Source: Bradyrhizobium sp. SSBR45G
GTDB taxonomy: Bacteria; Pseudomonadota; Alphaproteobacteria; Rhizobiales; Xanthobacteraceae
NCBI RefSeq assembly: GCF_030159255.1
Contig: NZ_BSCT01000005.1
Coordinates: 248,001 to 312,000 of the forward strand
DNA: 64,000 nt
Direction: 5' to 3'
Of this stretch, positions 45,437-56,162 are shown one piece after another (positions within the stretch are counted from its first letter, which is position 1; each line of letters starts with the position of its first letter). Made by a program: the position numbers and the translations under genes. Under the pieces are notes generated by a model. The model saw only the letters and a list, made by a program, of their open reading frames with translations, was not told where the DNA came from and searched no databases.

Positions 45437-46765
45437 ATGATCACGCCGACCACCTCCCGCATCCTCGTGCTCGGCGCCTCCGGGCTGATCGGACGCTTCG
45501 TCACCGATGATCTGCGCCGGCGCGGCTTTGCGGCGATCGGCGTCGCGCGCGCGTTCTCCGCGTCACAGCTGATATCGCCTGTCGACATCGAGCTGCCGAT
45601 CATGGCGCTCGATGCCACGGGCCTGGCGGGGCTGATGCGCGTGCATGAGATCGATGTCGTCGTCAACTGCCTCGGCGTGCTGCAGGATGGTCCCGGCAGC
45701 AACACCGATGCCGTGCATCGCGAATTCGTCGCGCGGCTGCTCGCCGCGATCGCGGCCTGCGGCCGCAGCGTCCGCTTCATTCACATCTCGATCCCCGGGA
45801 CCGCCGATGAGGATCATACCGCCTTCGCCACCACCAAGCGCGAGGCGGAACGGCTGATTGCATCGTCGGGAATTCCCCACGCGATCCTGCGTCCGGGTTT
45901 CGTCATCGCGCCGTCGGCCTATGGCGGCAGCGCGATGATGCGTGCGCTCGCGGCATTCCCGATCGATCTGCCGGCCAAGGATGCCGCGACGCCGTTCCAG
46001 CCGGTGGCCGTGGCGGACATCGCCGCGACCATCGCCTGGCTCGCCGCGCGGCCGATCGATGACGAGGCGACGCGCGCGGTGAGCTGGGACCTGATGCAGT
46101 CAGAGGCCCTGACGCTCGGCGACGTCATCGGCGCGTTCCGCCGCAGCTTTGGCACAACGGATTGGCCGCGCCTCCCGATATCAGCGCTGCTGGTCGATCT
46201 CGGCGCTCTCGCCGGCGACCTCTCCAGCCGGCTCGGCTGGATGCCGCCGATGCGCAGCACGGCCATCGCCGAGCTTCGTCGCGGCGTGCGCGGCGATCCC
46301 GCGCCGTGGATCGCGGCGACCGGTATCACGCCGACGACGCTGGACGAGGCCGTTGGCTTGCACGGCGCGTCCATCCAGGACAAATGGTTCGCTCGGCTGT
46401 TCCTCATCAAGGCGCTGATGATCGCCAGCCTCGTGCTGTTCTGGGTCGCATCGGGCAGCATCGCGCTGTTCATCTCGTTCCCCGCCACCACGGCGATCCT
46501 GACCACGCGCGGCTGGCCGGAGGGCTTTGCTGTTCCGTTCGCGGCGATCACCAGCATGATGGACATATCTGTCGGCATGTTGATCGCTTTCCGCAAAACG
46601 GCGGCCTTCGGCCTTGCTGCCGGCATCTTCGTCTCGCTCGGCTACATGCTCGGCTGTGCCGTGCTGTCGCCCGACCTCTGGCTCGAGCCGCTCGGCGCGC
46701 TGGTGAAGACAGGACCTGCGATCGTGCTGATGCTGGTCGCCCTGCTCATGATGGACAATCGCTGA
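45437..46765 (+). CDS. NAD(P)-binding SDR fused to a DoxX-like membrane domain
   Basis: A 442-residue fusion. Residues 4-290 form an atypical/extended SDR with the motif VLGASGLIGRFV (GxxGxxG) at 6-17. From about 310 there are four membrane helices of the DoxX-like type, beginning WFARLFLIKALMIASLVLFWV. This fusion occurs in many proteobacteria and often beside DUF2269 and DCC1-like genes. A quinone or lipid substrate in the membrane is likely but unproven. Its stop overlaps the ATG of the next gene. Confidence 0.88.
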   Translation: MITPTTSRILVLGASGLIGRFVTDDLRRRGFAAIGVARAFSASQLISPVDIELPIMALDATGLAGLMRVHEIDVVVNCLGVLQDGPGSNTDAVHREFVARLLAAIAACGRSVRFIHISIPGTADEDHTAFATTKREAERLIASSGIPHAILRPGFVIAPSAYGGSAMMRALAAFPIDLPAKDAATPFQPVAVADIAATIAWLAARPIDDEATRAVSWDLMQSEALTLGDVIGAFRRSFGTTDWPRLPISALLVDLGALAGDLSSRLGWMPPMRSTAIAELRRGVRGDPAPWIAATGITPTTLDEAVGLHGASIQDKWFARLFLIKALMIASLVLFWVASGSIALFISFPATTAILTTRGWPEGFAVPFAAITSMMDISVGMLIAFRKTAAFGLAAGIFVSLGYMLGCAVLSPDLWLEPLGALVKTGPAIVLMLVALLMMDNR

Positions 46766-47187
46766 TGACCGAACTGACGACGAGCTGGCCCGACGATGAC
46801 GTGATCCTCTATGACGGCGTCTGCGTGTTCTGCTCACGCTGGGTGCAGTTCGTGATCGCGCGCGACACCGCCAGGCGCTTTCGCTTCACGCCGATCCAAT
46901 CACCCTATGGCACACGGCTGGCGCAGGCGTTCGGCATCGATCCCCGGGAGCCCGACACCAACGCGGTCGTGCACGGCGGAAGAGCGCATCTGAAATCCGA
47001 TGCGGCCCTCACCGTGCTGTCGAACCTGCCGGGCTGGGGCTGGACGCGGGCGCTGTTCACGGTGCCCAAGCCGTTGCGCAATGCCGTCTACAGCGTCATC
47101 GCCCGCAACCGCTATCGCATCTTCGGCAAATACGAACAGTGCTTCGTGCCGGACGCCGAGCTGCGCCGCCGGGTGCTCGAACAGTAG
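46765..47187 (+). CDS. DCC1-like thiol-disulfide oxidoreductase (DUF393)
   Basis: A 140-residue protein with the family motif YDGVCVFCSRWVQF: the CxxC is Cys-Val-Phe-Cys near residues 20-23. The later FGKYEQCFVPD also fits. The fold is thioredoxin-like and cytoplasmic. The ATG overlaps the stop of the SDR-DoxX gene (TGATG), so the two are translationally coupled. The combination points to a redox role. Confidence 0.92.
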   Translation: MTELTTSWPDDDVILYDGVCVFCSRWVQFVIARDTARRFRFTPIQSPYGTRLAQAFGIDPREPDTNAVVHGGRAHLKSDAALTVLSNLPGWGWTRALFTVPKPLRNAVYSVIARNRYRIFGKYEQCFVPDAELRRRVLEQ

Positions 47188-47214
47188 CCGGGAGCCTCCA
47201 CAGGCCCATCGACA

Positions 47215-47268
47215 ATCAATCGATTGAAACGAATGAAATATCCGATATAATTCGTTGGATCGATTGAT
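47215..47268. promoter_or_regulatory. Large nested dyad upstream of the YeiH exporter
   Basis: A 54-bp AT-rich dyad with three nested arm pairs about one centre (47243): ATCAATCGAT / ATCGATTGAT, AACGAAT / ATTCGTT, and ATATC-C-GATAT. It ends 47 bp before the YeiH start. This is probably a regulator binding site, perhaps for the LysR-type protein encoded downstream. Confidence 0.65.
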
Positions 47269-47315
47269 ATGAGCATGAAATTCTCCTCCTGACCACTGAG
47301 TTGGGAGAGTTTTTC

Positions 47316-48380
47316 ATGGCTACCCAGTCGCCCGATCTGGCCGCCGATGCACCCGTTACCCTTCGTCATGGATATGTCTCGGCGCCGGCAAGTGTCGCGC
47401 CGCTGCTGCCTGGGCTCGCGCTGTCGGCCGCAATCGCAGCCGGCGCCTTTGGGCTGCGGCTGCTGCCGGGGCTCGGCCTGTTCAGCCCGATGATCCTGGC
47501 GATCGTGGCGGGCATGGCGCTGCACAACATCGTCGGCACGCCGGCACGGGCCAAGCCCGGTGTCACCTTCGCGATGCGCCGCGTGCTCAGGGTCGCGATC
47601 ATCCTGCTCGGGCTGCAGCTGACGACCAGCCAGATCGTCGCGGTCGGCGTGCGCGGGCTTGGCGTGATCGCGCTGAGCCTGGCCGGCACCTTCCTGTTCA
47701 CGGTGTGGATGGGGCGTTGGCTCGGCGTCGACCGCAAGCTGGCCGAGCTGATTGCCGCGGGCACCTCGATCTGCGGCGCCTCAGCCGTGATCGCGACCAA
47801 CACCGTGACGCGCGCACCCGACGAGGACGTCGCCTATGCGGTCGCCTGCGTCACCGTGTTCGGCTCGATCGCGATGTTCGCCTATCCGCTGCTTCCCGCG
47901 CTGCTGCATCTCGACGCCCATGCCTTCGGGCTGTGGAGCGGCGCCTCGATCCACGAGATCGCGCAGGTGGTCGCGGCGGCCTTCCAGGAGGGCCAGCAGG
48001 CGGGCGAGTTCGGCACCGTCGCCAAGCTGGCGCGCGTGATGCTGCTGGCCCCGGTGGTGATTACGCTGGGCCTGCTGGCGGCGCGCCGCGCCCGCCACAG
48101 CGGTGAGGGTCAAATGAACGCGCAGCCGCCGCTGCCCTGGTTCGTGCTCGGCTTCATCGTGCTGGTCGGCATCAACAGCCTCATCACCGTGCCGGCCGAG
48201 GCGAAGACCGCGATCGTGGCCGTGACAAGCTTCCTGCTTTCGATGGCGCTCGCCGCGATGGGGCTTGAGACGGATTTCGCCAAGCTGAAAGCGAAGGGCC
48301 TGCGGCCGCTGGCGCTGGGCCTGGCAGCCTTCCTGTTCATCGCGGGCTTCAGCCTGACGCTTGTGAAACTCATCACATAG
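47316..48380 (+). CDS. YeiH-family (UPF0324) putative sulfate/sulfite exporter
   Basis: A 354-residue membrane protein with about ten helices of the YeiH/UPF0324 family. Family motifs: [22 protein letters not shown] near residue 80 and [12 protein letters not shown] near 150. Members are linked to export of sulfate or sulfite made from sulfonates or taurine. GGGAGAG precedes the ATG at 47316; the TTG at 47301 is less likely. A LysR regulator follows after 7 bp. A large dyad lies upstream. Confidence 0.9.
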   Translation: MATQSPDLAADAPVTLRHGYVSAPASVAPLLPGLALSAAIAAGAFGLRLLPGLGLFSPMILAIVAGMALHNIVGTPARAKPGVTFAMRRVLRVAIILLGLQLTTSQIVAVGVRGLGVIALSLAGTFLFTVWMGRWLGVDRKLAELIAAGTSICGASAVIATNTVTRAPDEDVAYAVACVTVFGSIAMFAYPLLPALLHLDAHAFGLWSGASIHEIAQVVAAAFQEGQQAGEFGTVAKLARVMLLAPVVITLGLLAARRARHSGEGQMNAQPPLPWFVLGFIVLVGINSLITVPAEAKTAIVAVTSFLLSMALAAMGLETDFAKLKAKGLRPLALGLAAFLFIAGFSLTLVKLIT

Positions 48381-48387
48381 GACCGCC

Positions 48388-49275
48388 GTGACGCTCGAGC
48401 AGCTCAGGATCTTCGTTGCGGTCGCGACCCGGGAGCATGTCACCCAGGCGGCGCGCGAGCTCAACCTGACCCAGTCGGCGACATCGGCCGCCGTGGCGGC
48501 GCTCGAGGCGCGCTACCAGACCAAACTGTTCGACCGCGTCGGCCGCCGCATCGTTCTGACCGCCGCCGGCAAGGCGTTCCTGGTCGAAGCCAGGGCGGTG
48601 CTGGCGCGCGCGGCCGCCGCCGAGACCGTGCTGGACGATCTCGCCAGCCTGAAGCGCGGGCAGCTGTCGCTGGCGGCGAGCCAGACCATCGCGGGCTACT
48701 GGCTGCCGGCCATCATTCATCGCTTCAACGCCGCGCACCCGGCGATCAAGCTGCAGCTGTCGATCGGCAACACCGAGCAGGTCGCAACCGCCGTGCGCGA
48801 GGGAGCGGCGGATCTCGGCTTCGTCGAGGGCGACGTCGACGATCCCGCGCTGGCCGCGCAAGCCGTGGCGGAAGACGAGATGGTGCTGGTCGGGCCGACC
48901 GATCATTTGCTGTGCCGCGGAGCGACCGTCACGGCCGCGGATCTGAGATCGGCGCGCTGGGTGCTGCGCGAGCAGGGCTCCGGCACGCGTGCGGTGTTCG
49001 AGGCGGCGCTCGGCCGATTCGGCATCACCCCTGCCGAGCTTGATGTCGTGTTCGACCTGCCATCCAACGAGGCCGTGCGCGGCGCCGTCGAGGCCGGCGC
49101 CGGCGTCACGGTGCTGTCGCGCCTGGTGGTGATGCGGGCCGTGAAGGCGGGTCTGTTGGCAGTCGCCAATCTGGACTTGCCCAAGCGGCACTTCTACAGC
49201 CTGCGGCATCGGGAGCATCACCAGACCCAGGCGGCGCGTGAGTTCTTGCGGATGGCGGGTGAGGACCGAAGCTGA
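48388..49275 (+). CDS. LysR-family regulator next to YeiH exporter
   Basis: A 295-residue LysR-type regulator with GTG start. The helix-turn-helix is residues 2-62 (TLEQLRIFVAVATREHVTQ, then LNLTQSATSAAVAALE), followed by a standard effector-binding domain. It resembles the CysB/YeiE group that often controls YeiH. Unusually, it lies downstream of its likely target in the same direction instead of divergently. Confidence 0.92.
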   Translation: MTLEQLRIFVAVATREHVTQAARELNLTQSATSAAVAALEARYQTKLFDRVGRRIVLTAAGKAFLVEARAVLARAAAAETVLDDLASLKRGQLSLAASQTIAGYWLPAIIHRFNAAHPAIKLQLSIGNTEQVATAVREGAADLGFVEGDVDDPALAAQAVAEDEMVLVGPTDHLLCRGATVTAADLRSARWVLREQGSGTRAVFEAALGRFGITPAELDVVFDLPSNEAVRGAVEAGAGVTVLSRLVVMRAVKAGLLAVANLDLPKRHFYSLRHREHHQTQAAREFLRMAGEDRS

Positions 49276-49372
49276 TGTGAGGCCCGCCCTCTTGAAGGGC
49301 GAAGCGAAGGCGGAGGGCGGCGCCTTGGGACGGCGACATCTCCGCGCCATGCGAACCGGGAGTGTAAGAATA

Positions 49373-49506
49373 GTAGGGTGGGCAAAGCGACGCCCGTCAG
49401 GCGGCGCGTGCCCACCATCGGCGCCGGCGAGGACGGCGGTGGGCACGTCGCGCGATACCCCTGTGCAAGCCGAGAAGGGCGAAGAGCGCGCCTTTGCCCA
49501 CCCTAC
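49373..49506. repeat. Palindromic intergenic element with GTAGGGTGGGCAAAG ends
   Basis: The ends are perfect 15-bp inverted repeats (GTAGGGTGGGCAAAG at 49373-49387 and its complement at 49492-49506). Inside is a second pair built on GTGCCCACC / GGTGGGCAC. It fits a short non-autonomous repeat family seen in Bradyrhizobium. No coding content. Confidence 0.75.
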
Positions 49507-49548
49507 CCTGGGCAGTTAGCGCTTCGCTCGCAATGACGATGGGATGGA

Positions 49549-50796
49549 CTAGCGCTTGCCCAGAGAAGACAGCGCTTCCCTCGCAGCCCGCTCGCCGCTG
49601 TCGCGGGCGCCGTGGGCGGTGGAGAAGAAATCCGAGGGTGTAGCTTCGCCGGCGAAGAACAGGCGGTCATCGACCGGGGCGGCCAGCACCGCGCGCTTGT
49701 CGGCGTGGCCGGGGCGCGCATGCGAATAGGCGCCGCGCGCGAACGGATCGGCGCCCCAGCGGGACTCGGCGAGCGGCTTCAGGCTGTTGCGGATATCGCT
49801 GCCGAGCAGCGCGACGACGTCGTCGATCGCCTGCGCCGCCAATGCGCCCTCGCCCGCCGCCTCGATCTCACGGGCAAAGCTGCCGCCATAGAAACCTTCG
49901 ATGCAGGGCTGGCCGAACGGGCGCAGCTGGAAGCTGCCGACGCGCGCGGTGTGGCTGCGGCCGCGCATGCCGGAATCCTGCGGCAGGTGCGCCCAGCCGT
50001 CGAGCGCCAGCGTCACCTTGTTGTCGAGGCCGAGCGGCAGGCCGGCCGCGGCCTCGATCTTCGCAGGCAAGGCCGGCGTAAAGTGGATCGCCTCGTCGGC
50101 GATCAGGTTGGTCGGCACCGTCACGATGACCTTGTCGGCGGTCAGCGTGCCCTGCGAGGTCGTCAGGCGGATGCGCGTGTCGCTGTGATCGATCAGCGTC
50201 ACGTTGCAATTCAGCGCGACCGGCAGGCCGACGCCATAGGCGGCCACCAGCGCACCATAGCCGCGGCGGACGCGCCAGTTCAGCTCGGTGTCCTCATAGG
50301 CCTCGAAGTCGAGCAGCGACATCTGGTCGAGCTCGCAGCCGTTGAGATAGGTGCAGATCGCATCGATCATGCCGTTCCAGCGATTGTCGGGCTCGAGACA
50401 GACGCTCGCCGGCGTATCGCGGCCGCTCTTCGCGGCCTCCGCGGTGCGCGTGAAGAACGCCTCCAGCGCGCCGAGAAACGCCTCGCGCTCGGCGCGCGGA
50501 AACGCCGCCTCATAGGCCTGATCGCGCCACGGCGGACGTGACTTGTCGATGGCGAAGGAAAGCTGCTCGGCGACGGCAACGAACGAGTTTCGGTCCGCCG
50601 AATGCAACCAGCCACAGCCGAGGTCGAAGGTCACCTCCGGCGCGGCCATGACGGTGTGCGCCCGCCCGCCGACGCGGTCTCGGGCTTCAAGGACGACGAA
50701 GGAGACGCCGCTGTCCTGCAGCGCGTGCGCCGCGCCGAGGCCGGCCGCGCCGGCCCCGATGATCGCGATGTCGATGGAGGATGGGAAACTGCTCAT
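49549..50796 (-). CDS. Flavin-containing amine oxidase
   Basis: A 415-residue FAD enzyme of the monoamine/polyamine oxidase family. FAD motif IIGAGAAGLGAAHAL at residues 12-26, then the second signature RDRVGGRAHTV, and a C-terminal FAD motif FAGEATPS near residue 380. No signal peptide. It probably oxidises an amine or polyamine. Monocistronic, between repeat elements. Confidence 0.9.
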   Translation of the reverse strand: MSSFPSSIDIAIIGAGAAGLGAAHALQDSGVSFVVLEARDRVGGRAHTVMAAPEVTFDLGCGWLHSADRNSFVAVAEQLSFAIDKSRPPWRDQAYEAAFPRAEREAFLGALEAFFTRTAEAAKSGRDTPASVCLEPDNRWNGMIDAICTYLNGCELDQMSLLDFEAYEDTELNWRVRRGYGALVAAYGVGLPVALNCNVTLIDHSDTRIRLTTSQGTLTADKVIVTVPTNLIADEAIHFTPALPAKIEAAAGLPLGLDNKVTLALDGWAHLPQDSGMRGRSHTARVGSFQLRPFGQPCIEGFYGGSFAREIEAAGEGALAAQAIDDVVALLGSDIRNSLKPLAESRWGADPFARGAYSHARPGHADKRAVLAAPVDDRLFFAGEATPSDFFSTAHGARDSGERAAREALSSLGKR

Positions 50797-50848
50797 GAGG
50801 CGGCTGCGGCTCCTACAATGGAGGCCCGGCTATCACCTCACAACTGCT

Positions 50849-50947
50849 GTCATCACCCGCGAAAGCGGGTGATCCAGTACGCCGAGACGGGCGTGTGACC
50901 CCGAGGGGCTGCGGCGTACTGGATGCCCCGCCTGCGCGGGGCATGAC
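50849..50947. repeat. Palindromic intergenic element with GTCAT...ATGAC ends
   Basis: The outer arms (GTCATCACCCGC at the left, GCGGGGCATGAC at the right) and the inner arms GATCCAGTACGCCG and CGGCGTACTGGAT are complementary. The element also contains CCCGCGAAAGCGGG. It is a compact repeat between typA and the amine oxidase. Confidence 0.7.
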
Positions 50948-51046
50948 GGCGGAGGGTGTCGAGACACTGTGCTCGACGACGAGCGGGGCATGACGAGAGC
51001 GGATGTTGCGCCACCACGCCCTGCCCCACTGCAGCGGTAGAGTGGC

Positions 51047-52873
<1,827 letters not shown>

Positions 52874-53098
52874 GGTCGGTGTCTTCTAAGCTTTCTCAAG
52901 AGCCCGTGCTCTGTCCCCGGCGGGGCGCGCGCTTTATGATAGTCGAATCAAGCTGTTAGCTTTGCGACGCGCGCTCGCGAAACTCGTTCGGCGGCAGGGA
53001 CCGGCAGCCCCAAATAGGAAGCCCGGCCAATGGACCGGGCAAACCCCACGCGTTGCGGCGCAATATAGGCAGAAAATGCCAAAAAACAATGACTGCTT

Positions 53099-53839
53099 TC
53101 AGGAGTCGGGAGCGGTTTCATCGGCGCGCCGGGGCGGGCGGGCCGTGACCAGCACGACGGCCCCGACCGCGCAGGCCAGAAGTCCCGCCAGCAGCGGCGG
53201 AGACAGCAGATCGTTGAACCAGACGATCCGGCTCAGCCCGTAGAGAACGACGTAGCTGCCGGGAATGAGCAGCATCAGCCCGGCCGGGATCATCAAGCCG
53301 GCAAGGCCGGCGGGACGCCGACGCAGCCACCACCTGGCGCCCATTCCGGCCGCACCGAGCACGAAGCCCGCGATCACCACGCCCTGGTCGTCGATGTCGT
53401 TGTAGGTCGCCAGGGCAATCGAGCCGAACACGAGCGCGTACAGTCCCGGCAGCAGCAGCGCGACGGCTGCAATTGCCATGACGGTCGTCGGCCAGCCGCT
53501 CGCCGGCAATAGCTTCGCGGTGGCCGGCCTCACGCCGCCCCGCACATGTCGGATCAGGACGGCGCCCGCGATCGCGGCGGACAGCCCAGCAAGGAAGAAG
53601 CCGAGATAGCCGCCCATCGTCCATGCATCGGCGATGGCGGCCTGGACGGCCACGTAAAGCCCCCAGCAGATCATCGCCAGGCCGGCGAGTTGCATGATGG
53701 ACGTCAGACAGCCGCCGCCACCCGACGCCGCCGCGATCGGATCCGGCGCGCCTTCGGGCGGCCCTTTCCAGCGCTCCCGGGGCAGCGGCGGGCGTGCGGG
53801 ATCGGGAGGATCCAGGCCAGGCTTATCCGACTGCATCAT
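53099..53839 (-). CDS. Membrane protein with three copies of a two-helix module
   Basis: A 246-residue protein with six membrane helices arranged as three repeats of about 60 residues, starting near residues 40, 117 and 177. Each repeat has the form small/hydrophobic helix, (L/I)(L/I)PG-like turn with a following aromatic (VALLLPGLYALVF in repeat 2, MLLIPGSYVVLY in repeat 3), a short polar loop, then a Gly/Ala-rich helix ending in Arg. The same module occurs once in the three genes upstream. Last gene of the radical SAM operon; function unknown. Confidence 0.75.
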   Translation of the reverse strand: MMQSDKPGLDPPDPARPPLPRERWKGPPEGAPDPIAAASGGGGCLTSIMQLAGLAMICWGLYVAVQAAIADAWTMGGYLGFFLAGLSAAIAGAVLIRHVRGGVRPATAKLLPASGWPTTVMAIAAVALLLPGLYALVFGSIALATYNDIDDQGVVIAGFVLGAAGMGARWWLRRRPAGLAGLMIPAGLMLLIPGSYVVLYGLSRIVWFNDLLSPPLLAGLLACAVGAVVLVTARPPRRADETAPDS

Positions 53840-53852
53840 CGGCGAGCCCTGC

Positions 53853-54110
53853 TCAGCCCCACCGGCGGCGCACCGCCAGCACGATCATCACGAGGCCCGC
53901 GACGGCCATGCCGGCCAGGATCGCTCCGGGACCGAAAAAACCGCCGAACTCATTCCACTCGCGGCGCATCAGCGCCATCACGCAGCCGAACGGAAACATC
54001 AGGGCAAGGCCACCGAGGATCGCCCCGACCGTCGCCGCCAGGCTGAGCGGCTCTCGGGCCCGACGCACCTGCAGGAAAGGCGACAGCGGCGGCTCGTCGC
54101 GTTCATTCAT
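53853..54110 (-). CDS. Small two-helix membrane protein (single module)
   Basis: An 85-residue protein with two membrane helices: AATVGAILGGLALMFPFG... (about 26-48) and GAILAGMAVAGLVMIVLAV (about 61-80), ending with RRRWG. It has the shared pattern of hydrophobic helix, FPF/LPG-type turn, polar loop, and Gly-rich helix. It lies 13 bp before the triple-module gene on the same strand. Function unknown. Confidence 0.65.
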   Translation of the reverse strand: MNERDEPPLSPFLQVRRAREPLSLAATVGAILGGLALMFPFGCVMALMRREWNEFGGFFGPGAILAGMAVAGLVMIVLAVRRRWG

Positions 54111-54256
54111 GGACGTCGTGGACCCATGTGGCGGATGGCGAAGACTATCATGAGACGCGCGCCCACCGCCGGCTCAACAGCAGGCTGGCGATCGAATTGG
54201 CGGTTCGGTGATCCGCCGCCGTCGCGGCGTCCTGCGGATGACGCATCCTGCGTCGC

Positions 54257-54496
54257 TCATCGTCGCCATGCCTTTCTGATCAGCACGAGTCCGCCCGCGC
54301 CGATGGCGAGGCCGAGCCCGATGAAGGGCACGAAGTAGCCGAGCCCGCTCTTCTCCTGCAGGGCAACGAAACTGAAAAAGATCGCGCAGAGGCCCGGCAG
54401 GAGGAGGATCAAGCCGGTCACGAACAGAAGCGCAGTCACCCAGCCGCTGCGCGGCTCTGCGGGTGTCTCGGGCGGGCGCGCGTCGGGCGTCGTCAT
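54257..54496 (-). CDS. Small two-helix membrane protein (single module)
   Basis: A 79-residue protein: proline-rich N-terminus, helix with WVTALLFVTGLILLLPGLCAI, polar loop, helix GLGLAIGAGGLVLI, and a basic end (RKAWRR). The ILLLPGLCAIFF core matches the other module proteins here. Its ATG overlaps the stop of the previous gene (ATGA), so translation is coupled. Function unknown. Confidence 0.7.
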   Translation of the reverse strand: MTTPDARPPETPAEPRSGWVTALLFVTGLILLLPGLCAIFFSFVALQEKSGLGYFVPFIGLGLAIGAGGLVLIRKAWRR

Positions 54497-54750
54497 GGCG
54501 GTGGCTTCCGGCGTTTCATCCTGCCGACGGCGGCAATGATCATCAAGAGGCCTCCTCCCGCGATGACGAAGGCGAGCCCAGTTAACGGCAGCGTGCCGCG
54601 CGGATCGGCCGCGACGCATAGCGCGCCGGGCAGAAGCAGGATGATGCCGAAGAGGAGCAGAAAGGCGGTGAGGCAGCCATTGCCACCTTGCGGCGACCCT
54701 GGACCGGTGGCCGGAGGCCAGAGCGGCAGTTTCTCCTCCGGCTCGCTCAC
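54493..54750 (-). CDS. Small two-helix membrane protein (single module)
   Basis: An 85-residue protein: charged N-terminus, GNGCLTAFLLLFGIILLLPGA helix, loop, helix LTGLAFVIAGGGLLMIIAAV, basic tail (RMKRRKPPP). The GGxGCLT start of the module is shared with repeat 1 of the 246-residue protein. Its ATG overlaps the stop of the radical SAM gene (ATGA). Function unknown. Confidence 0.7.
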   Translation of the reverse strand: MSEPEEKLPLWPPATGPGSPQGGNGCLTAFLLLFGIILLLPGALCVAADPRGTLPLTGLAFVIAGGGLLMIIAAVGRMKRRKPPP

Positions 54751-56162
54751 GCCCGTTCACCCTTCGCCAGCCGCGCCCGGATGCCGTCGATGGCGCCGTT
54801 GCGGTAGAACAAATTATAGGTGTCGAACGGGATGATCTCGCCGCGCTCGGTGACGAAATGGATGCAGGAGCGCTTGACGTTCGCAACACAGAAATTGAAG
54901 CGGTCGAGAAATTGCACGATGGTGACGCGAAACACGTGCTCATAGCCGAGATTGTCGGGCACCTGGACGGACGGCAGGCAGCAGAGGAATTCGGCGACGC
55001 GCTGGCCGGTGTTGAGCGCGCCCGACGACAGCGAGAACAGCTCGACGAATTTTTCGCGCAGCACCGGATATTTTTCCGGGCTGATGGTATTCGGCATCAC
55101 CGACAGCAGCTCCTCCTGCGGCACCATCGCGGTGAGCGGCAGCACGGCCGTGCCATTACGCAGACCATAGCCGATCGAGATGCTCTCGGGATTGCAGGGC
55201 AGCGGGATCATGTCGTCCTCGCCGAACACGCCGGTCTTGACGACGCGGCGGCGGATCTCCGACAGCATGATGCGGTCGGTGTCCTTGTTGAAATCGGCGT
55301 TGCGGCCGGCGTCCTGCACCGGCTGCAGGGTCACGCCGCGCACGCATCTCCATTCGAGCGCGTGGCGGACGATGTCGCCGATCTCATCGTCATTGACGCC
55401 ACGCTTGATGGTCGCGACCAGCGTCGTGGAGATGCCGTGACGCTCGAGGTTCTCCAGCGCCTGCTGGCGGATACGGCGCAGATCGGCGCCGCGGATGTTC
55501 GTGAGCCCGGCGCGCGACAGCGAGTCGAACTGCAGATAGACCTCCAGCCCGCGCTTGTTCTCCGCAAGCCTGGCGACGAAGTCCGGCTCGCGCGCGATGC
55601 GCAGGCCGTTGGTATTGATCATGACGTGGCGGATCGGGCGGGCGCGCACGGCGGCGAGGATGTCGAAGAACTGCGGGTGCAGCGTCGGCTCGCCACCGGA
55701 GATCTGCACCAGGTCGGGCTCGCCCTCGCTGGCGACGAGCGCATCGAGCATTCGTTCGACGGTCGCGAGCGGCGTGAAATGCGCCCGCTGCGGCGAGGAC
55801 TCCGCAAAACACACCGGGCAGGTCAGGTTGCAGTGATCGGTGATCTCGATCAGCGCCAGGCAGGAATGCTGTTCGTGGTCCGGGCACAGGCCGCAATCAT
55901 AGGGACAACCATGTTCGGTGCGGCGCTGGAAGCTGAGCGGCGTATCGCCCGGCTTGATGAACGACTTGCAGCGGCGCCAATAGGCCGCGTCGTCGGAGAC
56001 CAGCGTGGACTGCACGCCGTGCTCCTTGCAGCGCTTCTCGTACCAGACCTCGTTGTCGATGATCTGGATCTTGGTCGGCACCAGCGAGAGACAGGTCTCG
56101 CAGAGGGATTGCGTCTGTCCCCAGAACACATAGGGGCGCGACTTACGCAGCGGCGCGTTCAT
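54747..56162 (-). CDS. Radical SAM protein of the Tes (tetraether lipid synthase, MJ0619) type
   Basis: A 471-residue enzyme. The radical SAM cluster motif is CNLTCPVC (C111, C115, C118), and a second CxxxCxxC, CPYDCGLC, precedes it at 86-93. An N-terminal Cys set (CETC at 21-24, C45, C65) could bind a rubredoxin-like iron. The C-terminal SCIHFVTERGEIIPFDTYNL segment also matches the Tes family, which cross-links lipid chains by C-C bonds in archaea. The start at 56162 gives a 20-bp overlap with the Lgt-like gene. Substrate in this bacterium unknown. Confidence 0.88.
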   Translation of the reverse strand: MNAPLRKSRPYVFWGQTQSLCETCLSLVPTKIQIIDNEVWYEKRCKEHGVQSTLVSDDAAYWRRCKSFIKPGDTPLSFQRRTEHGCPYDCGLCPDHEQHSCLALIEITDHCNLTCPVCFAESSPQRAHFTPLATVERMLDALVASEGEPDLVQISGGEPTLHPQFFDILAAVRARPIRHVMINTNGLRIAREPDFVARLAENKRGLEVYLQFDSLSRAGLTNIRGADLRRIRQQALENLERHGISTTLVATIKRGVNDDEIGDIVRHALEWRCVRGVTLQPVQDAGRNADFNKDTDRIMLSEIRRRVVKTGVFGEDDMIPLPCNPESISIGYGLRNGTAVLPLTAMVPQEELLSVMPNTISPEKYPVLREKFVELFSLSSGALNTGQRVAEFLCCLPSVQVPDNLGYEHVFRVTIVQFLDRFNFCVANVKRSCIHFVTERGEIIPFDTYNLFYRNGAIDGIRARLAKGERA

